Assembly (NCBI GenBank): GCA_021775275.1
Contig: JAJFIE010000384.1
Location: forward strand, 1-6,884
Direction: 5' to 3'
DNA length: 6,884 nucleotides
Origin: Rhodospirillales bacterium
Lineage (GTDB): Bacteria > Pseudomonadota > Alphaproteobacteria > Rhodospirillales > Casp-alpha2
Shown: positions 1 through 5,417 of the stretch, in pieces
How the letters are laid out: each line of letters begins with the position of its first letter
Position numbering within the stretch: the first letter of the stretch is position 1
The notes under the pieces: generated by a model
Databases searched by the model: none
What the model was told of the DNA's origin: nothing
The model's input: only the letters and a program-made list of their open reading frames with translations
Made by a program: the position numbers and the translations under genes

Positions 1-1
1 C

Positions 2-583
2 CTGCATTCCATTTATGGCTTCACCAATATCATGGGTGGAAGCATAACCATGCGGGATCGTAATGTGACCAACCTGGCCCCAAACGAGAAGCTGAAAACC
101 GCCGGAATCGCCTATATCCTGCAAGATAACTCCGTCTTTCCCGATATGTCTGTTGAGGAAAACCTGCTCATGGGCGGTTTCCTCAAGGACCGCCCTAATG
201 AAGCAGCCGAGGCGGCGGAACGGGTGTTCGAGCGCTATCCGCGACTGAATGAGCGCCGGGGACAAAACGCGGGTGTGCTGTCCGGTGGCGAGAGGCGGTT
301 GCTGGAAATCTCGCGGGCATTGATCATGAACCCGGACATTCTGTTGGTGGACGAGCCTAGCATCGGCCTGGAGCCACGCTACATTGATATGGTGTTTGAA
401 ATACTGGCAGACCTGCAATACACCGATGGCAAAACCATCATCATGGTAGAGCAGAATGCCAAAAAAGGCCTGGAATTTTCCGATATCGGCTATGTGCTGG
501 TATCCGGCAGCCTGGCCATGGCGGGAAAAGGCGATGATTTACTGGAAAGCCCCGATGTCGGGCGGCTGTTCCTGGGCGGATAG
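2..583 (+). CDS. livF: ABC transporter ATP-binding protein, LivF type (5'-truncated by window edge)
   Basis: This is the ATPase subunit of an ABC importer, most like LivF of branched-chain amino acid uptake, which acts on the inner face of the membrane with LivG, LivH/M and a binding protein. The frame is open to the left edge (visible lead-in LHSIYGFTNIMGG matches the usual 'AIYGLL..SG' stretch after Walker A), so the start and Walker A lie outside; the Met at 32 is internal. Counting from that Met: Q-loop Gln31 (YILQD), signature LSGGE at 83-87, Walker B ILLVDE at 103-108, D-loop SIGLEP at 110-115, and VEQN at 139-142. Gln there in place of the usual switch His is normal for LivF. The end FLGG also matches LivF proteins. 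The signature continues ERR where many LivF proteins have EQQ. Amino acid versus urea or amide substrate cannot be settled without neighbours. Family assignment is firm; the substrate is inferred. Confidence 0.88.
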   Translation: MHSIYGFTNIMGGSITMRDRNVTNLAPNEKLKTAGIAYILQDNSVFPDMSVEENLLMGGFLKDRPNEAAEAAERVFERYPRLNERRGQNAGVLSGGERRLLEISRALIMNPDILLVDEPSIGLEPRYIDMVFEILADLQYTDGKTIIMVEQNAKKGLEFSDIGYVLVSGSLAMAGKGDDLLESPDVGRLFLGG

Positions 584-615
584 GTCATCCCGGGTAGGCG
601 GAACAGGCAGGCGGG
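584..615. other. Short convergent intergenic gap
   Basis: These 32 bases separate the stop of the LivF-type gene (+ strand) from the stop of the EAL-like gene (- strand), so the two transcription units face each other tail to tail. I looked for a shared bidirectional terminator and saw no convincing GC-rich hairpin with a T-run on either strand. Termination may lie inside the opposing gene or be Rho-dependent. Confidence 0.7.
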
Positions 616-1815
616 TTATACCTCCACATCTTCGTCGTACTGCACCAATCGGTCGACATAGAACCCCTGATACATATTAATGCCGAAGGCTGAACCGGTC
701 TCAACCGCGATATCCTCATCAACCCGCGACATGATCAGCATGCGCCCATTTTTCTGCATGTCGGCTATATCATTGGCAAGATCCGGCAATATTGATTCTG
801 CGCCCTGACGCCAGAATATCTTGGCCATGCTGGCGCCAATGCGGTTCAGATTCATGATGCCGATGGTTTCGGGGAAAATAGCATCCACAGCAATAGTGCC
901 AGCCCGGTCCTTGATCATGCTGGCGGCGACTTCGAACTGATCAAAATGCTGCAAAATATTGGGCTGGCGAAATTCAAACACCAGATTGGCGAAACCGTCC
1001 GCGCCTCGTCTGTCGTGGAATTTTTCAAACGTCGGTGTGAATACGCTTTCGACATTCAGATTGATGGAAACCCGGGTTCCCCTGGGCACGATGTCGTCAT
1101 AGATAGACATCAGAATGCCGTCTAGCTCGATGGTTAACTGATTGAACAGATTTCCCGAGCCGCGAAGCTCCACATCGGGAAATGCATGTTTCCTCAAATT
1201 ATCCATGGCCACATAATATTCGTACATGGCGACAGATAGCTTGTCGCCTTCCTTGAGCACGACAATGGGTTGGCGCGTGATGAATAATCTGGCGAAAGCA
1301 TCGGGTCCGATGTGATTGAGGACCTGATGGACGCGGCGGATATCCGGCTCCCGCAATCCCCGGAGAGTAGGGCTGCCTTCCTTAGCCTTGACCACCTCCG
1401 TGGTGCGGTATTCCAGGTAGTTGATGGCGTTCTTGAGCCGCAGGTTCAGATCAATGGTACGGACGAGGCGGCTCTGGTCCACCAATCCAAAAAATTCAGG
1501 GAAGTGCTGCTGAATAAGCTTCAGCAGGTCAAATTTCAGCGTCGTGTTGATGTTGATTTGATTGGATTCCGTCATTTTCACCATGATGACGTATTCAATT
1601 TGCGTGACCCGGTAAGTCTGTGACGGGAAACGGCCCTTGAAAGCTCCAAGAACGTCGGTGAACTCGGTCCAGTAGGACTCGTCATCTGGCTCCGGGAGCC
1701 CTTCGAGTGAAATCAGGATAAGTGTATTGAATTCGGTCGGTGTGAAATTGACCGCTGCGATTTGCGTCAGCAGTTCAATCGCCGGCGGAATGTAATCATG
1801 CGGAACGTCTGCCAT
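616..1815 (-). CDS. Degenerate EAL-domain protein (possible GGDEF-like N-terminal half)
   Basis: The 399-residue product has no signal peptide or membrane helix and is probably cytoplasmic. Residues about 172-395 follow the EAL (c-di-GMP phosphodiesterase) fold by eye: RQPIVVLKEG then YEYYV (198-202) in the place of YEALL; INLN (251-254) for VNLS; FEF (280-282) for LEI; IAVDAIF (308-314) for IALDDFG; AKIF (331-334) for IKID; MSRVD (362-366) for AEGVE; and YQGFY (382-386) for VQGYY. Glu199, Asn252, Glu281, Asp311, Lys332 and Gln383 sit at conserved positions, but the second Asp of DDFG is Ala312 and the Glu of AEGVE is Ser363. Loss of c-di-GMP hydrolysis is therefore likely; a binding or scaffold role is possible. 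Residues about 25-125 (LILISLEGL ... YRVTQIEYVIMVK) resemble a GGDEF fold with the signature replaced by TQIEY; this half is tentative. GGGAGG lies only 2 bases before the ATG, and no better in-frame start is nearby. No gene name is warranted. Confidence 0.72.
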   Translation of the reverse strand: MADVPHDYIPPAIELLTQIAAVNFTPTEFNTLILISLEGLPEPDDESYWTEFTDVLGAFKGRFPSQTYRVTQIEYVIMVKMTESNQININTTLKFDLLKLIQQHFPEFFGLVDQSRLVRTIDLNLRLKNAINYLEYRTTEVVKAKEGSPTLRGLREPDIRRVHQVLNHIGPDAFARLFITRQPIVVLKEGDKLSVAMYEYYVAMDNLRKHAFPDVELRGSGNLFNQLTIELDGILMSIYDDIVPRGTRVSINLNVESVFTPTFEKFHDRRGADGFANLVFEFRQPNILQHFDQFEVAASMIKDRAGTIAVDAIFPETIGIMNLNRIGASMAKIFWRQGAESILPDLANDIADMQKNGRMLIMSRVDEDIAVETGSAFGINMYQGFYVDRLVQYDEDVEV

Positions 1816-1817
1816 AT

Positions 1818-1823
1818 CCTCCC
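1818..1823 (-). promoter_or_regulatory. Shine-Dalgarno-like GGGAGG of the EAL-like gene, unusually close to ATG
   Basis: On the - strand the bases read GGGAGG AT ATG. The purine core is strong, but the spacer to the annotated ATG at 1815 is only 2 bases, shorter than the usual 5-9. A weaker AAGG (1827-1830) stands 11 bases away. No in-frame ATG, GTG or TTG immediately downstream gives a better spacing, so the ATG is kept. Confidence 0.5.
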
Positions 1824-1966
1824 ATGCCTTTCCAAATATTCAGAGATGGCAAAATAAACAACGCCCCGCGTTCCCATCAGCGCAGGCATTCTTGTCGTAA
1901 CGCCATACAACACACTGAGTTTAACCGATATTTACGGAATTTGGCTACTGATAGTCCGTTAATCGG

Positions 1967-1981
1967 GACCGAAAATCGGCC
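1967..1981 (-). terminator. Weak hairpin after the antiporter operon
   Basis: About 22 bases past the stop codon of the last antiporter gene, the - strand reads GGCCGA TTT TCGGTC: a six-pair stem including one G-U, with a three-base loop. No U-run follows, so it is not a standard intrinsic terminator. It could be a weak stop or a 3'-end stabiliser, or simply chance. Confidence 0.2.
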
Positions 1982-2003
1982 TGGTGCTTTTCTTTCCGAC
2001 GAC

Positions 2004-3689
2004 TCATAGGAAATAGACAACCAAATAAACGGCCAGCAACACCAACACCCACACCATCATGCCGCTGGCGGTAGGACTGCGCGCCATAAAGCCACCGGGA
2101 CCGTAATTGCGTGACACCTTCATCAGCAGGACATCCAGGCGTTGACGGGCGATATTCTCCACCACGTTGCGCGCTTGTGAACAGTTGTTCACGAGGCGTA
2201 TGGCCAGCTTCGTTCCCAGTTTCCGGTAGAACCAGTCAACGTCCAGCGTAATGGTCAGTGTTCGTTTCATGGCGGGCAACATGACGAAGAACGCAAGACC
2301 GGAGAACAGCAACAATTGCAGCGTCTTGACGACATGTTCGACGGTGTACGGCACATAATCCACCTCGAACGGTAGGATAGCGTAGAGCGGCGCGGGGTAG
2401 ACGCCAAGCGCGATGCACAGGAACGCGAACAGGATCAGGGAAAACCGCATGTTGGCGGGCGGGTCGGCCGGTCGCAGGCCGGAATCCTTCTGGAAAAAAA
2501 CGAACCATGGGAATTTAATGCCGGCGTGCAAAAAAACGCCCGCCGAAGCCGCCATAAGCATGAACCATGCGAACATCAGGTTTTCGTCGGCGGCGGCCTG
2601 TGAAACCATGGATTTGGAAATAAACCCCGAGGTCAGCGGGAAAGACGAAATGGCCAGCGCGCCAATGATGCCGGTAATACAGGTGAGCGGCATGCTCTGG
2701 TACAACCCGCCAAGGTCCGTGCATTTCCGTTTTCCTGTCATATAAAGCACGGAGCCCGCCGACATGAGCAGCAGGGCCTTGTAGATGATGTGTGTGAACG
2801 CATGGGCGACCGCCCCATTGAGGGCCATTTCCGTGCCGATGCCGATGCCGGTGACCATGAACCCCACCTGATTGATAATGCTATAGGCGAGGATACGGCG
2901 CATGTCGTTTTCCAGCAGCGCATAGATAATGCCGTAACACGCCATGTACAGCCCCACATAGATCAGGAACTCCGTACCGGCGAAACCCTGGATCAAAACA
3001 TAGACTGCGGTCTTGGTAGTAAAGGCTGACAGAAACACCGCGCCGGAGGGCGAGGCTTCCGGATAGGCATCGGGAAGCCATGCCGAAAATGGTGGCGCGC
3101 CCGCATTGATAAGGAAACCGATCAGGATCATCCAGGTAGCGAAGCCGTTCGGGGCCATATGCACGAAGTCCACGCTGCCGGTGGTCATGACATAGCCGAT
3201 AACGCCGATCATGAGCACCACGCCGCCAAACAAGTGCATGATGGCGTACCGCATGGAGGCCTTGTAGGCTGCTTCCGTTCCAGCTGCCCAGATTATCAGA
3301 GTGGAGCCGATGGCCATGGTTTCCCAGAAAACGAACACGGTAATCAAATCGCCCGCCATGGCGACCCCGATGGCGCTGCCGGCGTAGAGAAAGGCGGCGG
3401 CGATTTCAAGAACCCGCGCCTGACGCAGGGCGAAAATCCCACCTGCCAAAGACATAATGGCGAACACTGTGGCGAAGACGCGGCCCACGGCCTCGCCCCG
3501 CACAATGGTCAATTGATAATCCAGGAAAGGCGCGGTTATGGCTGCGCCGTCCGGCACCTGCCAGATCAGGACGAGCACGAAGAGCGGCAGACCCATGATA
3601 ATGATGGTCCGCGCGACGCCGCTGGTGATGGGAACCAATAAAGCGCCCAGGATCAGAACTACGCCGGGGGGCAGGACATCAATCATCAT
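2004..3689 (-). CDS. MrpD/NuoN-like antiporter subunit, third copy (D3), with C-terminal extension
   Basis: This 561-residue polytopic inner-membrane protein belongs to the proton-conducting subunit superfamily (MrpA/MrpD, NuoL/M/N). Ion-path landmarks are Glu123 (VFVFWE, TM5), Lys226 (AFTTK, TM8), His300 and Lys304 (FTHIIYK), Lys359 (GFISK, TM12), plus His388 and Lys392 in FLHAGIK. At the TM7 position where D1 and D2 have Lys it has Asn195 (FLINAGAPPFSAWLPDAY), and the following His of D1/D2 is Ser. After residue 475 comes a polar, partly amphipathic stretch (DVDWFYRKLG, then a likely helix about 491-527) and a final membrane helix at about 543-561, making it longer than D1 and D2. The first of two tandem ATGs is chosen because GGGGGA sits 8 bases before it. 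The gene overlaps the small upstream gene by 11 bases, so translation is probably coupled. It could be labelled Na+/H+ antiporter subunit D or NuoN-like; the transported cation cannot be read from the sequence. Confidence 0.9.
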   Translation of the reverse strand: MMIDVLPPGVVLILGALLVPITSGVARTIIIMGLPLFVLVLIWQVPDGAAITAPFLDYQLTIVRGEAVGRVFATVFAIMSLAGGIFALRQARVLEIAAAFLYAGSAIGVAMAGDLITVFVFWETMAIGSTLIIWAAGTEAAYKASMRYAIMHLFGGVVLMIGVIGYVMTTGSVDFVHMAPNGFATWMILIGFLINAGAPPFSAWLPDAYPEASPSGAVFLSAFTTKTAVYVLIQGFAGTEFLIYVGLYMACYGIIYALLENDMRRILAYSIINQVGFMVTGIGIGTEMALNGAVAHAFTHIIYKALLLMSAGSVLYMTGKRKCTDLGGLYQSMPLTCITGIIGALAISSFPLTSGFISKSMVSQAAADENLMFAWFMLMAASAGVFLHAGIKFPWFVFFQKDSGLRPADPPANMRFSLILFAFLCIALGVYPAPLYAILPFEVDYVPYTVEHVVKTLQLLLFSGLAFFVMLPAMKRTLTITLDVDWFYRKLGTKLAIRLVNNCSQARNVVENIARQRLDVLLMKVSRNYGPGGFMARSPTASGMMVWVLVLLAVYLVVYFL

Positions 3690-3927
3690 AATAGTCGTCC
3701 CCCTGCTTCAGAAAAATCCCCAACACCTTCGCCACGATGATCATGGCGATACAAGTCAACAGACCGTACCAGGCGTAAAACCCGAACGTGCCGTCGACCA
3801 TGAAGTATGGGTGTGGGGTCAAAAACAGATCAAGCATCGCGGTCACGGCCAACACGCCGATCCCCCACCGCCAAAGTTTTCGGATAGTTTCCGGTCTTTG
3901 CAGCCAGTGGACGCCCGGGTTGATCAT
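3679..3927 (-). CDS. Small two-helix membrane protein of the antiporter operon (82 aa)
   Basis: The open frame extends upstream to 4014, but those codons lie inside D2 and read as frame-shifted antiporter. The Met at 3927 (MINPGVHW) is preceded by GGGAGG at 6 bases and forms an ATGA overlap with the D2 stop, so it is the likely start. The product has an N-terminal basic stretch (RPETIRKLWRW), a first membrane helix at about 19-37 with Asp33 near its end, a short loop (TPHPYFMVDG), a second helix at about 47-73, and an acidic tail ending YYDD. Its place between two antiporter subunits, with tight coupling on both sides, suggests a small accessory subunit of the complex. It does not look like MrpC, E, F or G by length and motifs. 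I recall similar unnamed proteins beside such D-type genes in other alphaproteobacteria, but that is memory, not a search. The gene is quite certain; the function is unknown. Confidence 0.82.
   Translation of the reverse strand: MINPGVHWLQRPETIRKLWRWGIGVLAVTAMLDLFLTPHPYFMVDGTFGFYAWYGLLTCIAMIIVAKVLGIFLKQGDDYYDD
3698..3703 (-). promoter_or_regulatory. Ribosome binding site deciding the D3 start
   Basis: The - strand has GGGGGA, 8 bases before the first ATG at 3689 and 11 before the second (3686), inside the end of the preceding small gene. The spacing favours the first ATG and supports translational coupling. Confidence 0.6.
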
Positions 3928-5417
3928 GGCGTGCCTCCCATCAATTGCTGGGCCAGTCCGAGCGGTGCATCGGGAATGAAAAACAGAGCCACGGTCATGG
4001 CCGCCGTAATACACAACGCGATAACAACCGGCAGGGGAGCTTCGCCGTGATCCAGATTGTGGTGGTGTCCGCCGTGTTCATTCTGAATGTGAGCATCCTC
4101 CGCCCGGAAGAAAGCGGCGTAAACGATGGGCATGAAGTAGGCGGCGTTCAGAAGCGTGCTGCCCACGATGACCGCGACCGCGATCATGAGGTCACGGTCC
4201 AACGCCCCTTGCAGGATGTACCACTTGGAAACGAATCCTACGGTTGGTGGCAGGCCGATCATGGAAATGGCCCCAATTCCAAACGCCGCCATGGTCCACG
4301 GCATGCGCCGTCCGATCCCGTTGAGTTGCGAAACATTGGTTTTGTGAGAGGCCACCAGGATGGAGCCGGCGGCGAAAAACAGAGTGATCTTGCCGAACGC
4401 ATGGGCGGCGATGTGCATGGCCGCGCCAATCAAGGAGATGGGCGACAGGATGGCCGCTGCGATGACCACGTAGGACAACTGACTGACCGTGGAATAGGCC
4501 AGCCGTCGTTTCAGGTTGTCCTGGCGCATGGCGATGACGGACGCCACCAGGATGGTGAAGCCCGCCACGTAAAGCAGCCAGCCGGAACTGGTCTCTCCCG
4601 CCAGGAAGTCAACGCCAAAGATATAGACCACTACCTTGACCACGGCGAACACGCCGGCCTTAACTACGGCCACCGCGTGCAACAGCGCGCTCACCGGCGT
4701 CGGCGCCACCATGGCGGCGGGCAGCCAGCGATGGAAGGGCATGAGAGCCGCCTTGCCAATGCCATAGGCGTAGAGCGCGAGCAACAAGCCAACCATCGGA
4801 CCCTGGATATTTCCCTCAAGAATACCGCCGTCGCGGAATTCCAGTGTGCCGGTCGCCACGTAGGTCCACAAGATGGCGAGCAACTGAAGGCCGATGGAGG
4901 TGCCGAGTAGAATACCCAGATAGGTGCGACCGGCCTTCTTTGCATCCTGAGTGCCGTGGTGCGTGACCAAGGGGAAAGTGGAGATGGTCAGCAATTCGTA
5001 AAACACAAACAGCGTCAACATGTTTCCCGCGAACGCCACACCGATGGCCGAGCCGATGGCGATGGCGAAACAGGCGTAAAACCGTGTCTGATTCTGTTCG
5101 TGGTGGCCGCGCATGTAACCGATGGCGTAAACCGTGGTGACGATCCACAGGAAACTGGCAATCCCGGCGAAGATCATGCCGAGGGGTTCGACGGTAAAGG
5201 TAATCGATAGGCCCGGCAGCATATTGATGATGCTAACGGTGGGCGTTTCTCCGGCGGATACCGCCCCATAGACCTGCGCAACCAGGGCGAACACCACGAC
5301 GCCGGTGGCGATGGAAATGCCCTCGCGCAAGTCAGGATAATTGCCCGCCAGCAGAATAGGAACAATCGCCACGAAGGGCAGGACGACGGCGGCGAGGATC
5401 ATCATCTCTACGCTCAT
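3924..5417 (-). CDS. MrpD/NuoM-like antiporter subunit, second copy (D2)
   Basis: This 497-residue integral membrane protein is of the Mrp/complex I proton-path superfamily, of normal family length. The frame is open to 5699, but the true start is the ATG at 5417: it has GGAAGG 6 bases upstream, forms an ATGA overlap with the D1 stop, and begins a hydrophobic N-terminus (MSVEMMILAAVVLPFVAIVP), whereas the upstream codons are frame-shifted D1. Landmarks: Glu141 (LFVFYE, TM5), Lys222 (GIGK, TM7) followed by MPFHRWLP, Lys253 (AVVKAG, TM8), LKRRLAYS at 302-309, His339 and Lys343 (AHAFGK), and Lys398 (GFVSKWY, TM12). A loop at about 443-457 is rich in His (six in 15 residues) just before the last helices. 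Partners are D1, D3 and the small protein; the complex probably exchanges H+ for Na+ or K+ across the inner membrane. 'MnhD/MrpD' is a family label, and I cannot say which copy deserves it. Confidence 0.92.
   Translation of the reverse strand: MSVEMMILAAVVLPFVAIVPILLAGNYPDLREGISIATGVVVFALVAQVYGAVSAGETPTVSIINMLPGLSITFTVEPLGMIFAGIASFLWIVTTVYAIGYMRGHHEQNQTRFYACFAIAIGSAIGVAFAGNMLTLFVFYELLTISTFPLVTHHGTQDAKKAGRTYLGILLGTSIGLQLLAILWTYVATGTLEFRDGGILEGNIQGPMVGLLLALYAYGIGKAALMPFHRWLPAAMVAPTPVSALLHAVAVVKAGVFAVVKVVVYIFGVDFLAGETSSGWLLYVAGFTILVASVIAMRQDNLKRRLAYSTVSQLSYVVIAAAILSPISLIGAAMHIAAHAFGKITLFFAAGSILVASHKTNVSQLNGIGRRMPWTMAAFGIGAISMIGLPPTVGFVSKWYILQGALDRDLMIAVAVIVGSTLLNAAYFMPIVYAAFFRAEDAHIQNEHGGHHHNLDHGEAPLPVVIALCITAAMTVALFFIPDAPLGLAQQLMGGTP
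3934..3939 (-). promoter_or_regulatory. Ribosome binding site deciding the small-protein start
   Basis: GGGAGG on the - strand lies 6 bases before the ATG at 3927, within the last codons of D2. This is the main reason to trim the open frame to 82 residues. Confidence 0.7.

Larger units (their letters stand above)
1816..2003. other. 188-base non-coding gap between antiporter operon and EAL-like gene
   Basis: This is the only sizeable non-coding stretch. It is visibly more AT-rich than the antiporter genes on its right and should hold the end of the operon transcript and any promoter for the EAL-like gene, both read on the - strand. I found no clear sigma-70 promoter. The nearest match, TTGTTT with TATTTG 17 bases on, is only three of six at each box and would start transcription almost at the ATG. 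A 61-codon open frame runs across it on the + strand, but it has no ribosome binding site or recognisable protein character and is not called. Confidence 0.6.

Noticed and set aside
584..615. Bidirectional terminator between the convergent genes
   Set aside because: The sequence has repeated GGCGG/CAGG-like bits but no stable inverted repeat with a T-run.
456..680. 74-codon + strand open frame across the LivF-type gene end
   Set aside because: It is an out-of-frame shadow of the ATPase gene running into the convergent gap.
1855..1885. Possible general-stress (EcfG-type) promoter, GGAAC followed by CGTT on the - strand
   Set aside because: The two boxes are only 6 bases apart, whereas this promoter class needs about 16-17.
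1824..2009. 61-codon + strand open frame in the non-coding gap
   Set aside because: No ribosome binding site, no recognisable protein character, and it reads against both neighbours.
3928..4014. N-terminal extension of the small membrane protein up to 4014
   Set aside because: The extra residues are the D2 C-terminus read in another frame, and the ATG at 3927 has a good ribosome binding site and an ATGA overlap.
3945..4910. A 321-codon open frame on the + strand, and shorter ones at 3159-3641 and 3538-4050
   Set aside because: They lie antisense to D2 and D3. Their products are rich in His, Arg, Gly and Asp with no recognisable domain, as expected from the complement of a hydrophobic membrane-protein gene. 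No convincing ribosome binding site or context was seen.
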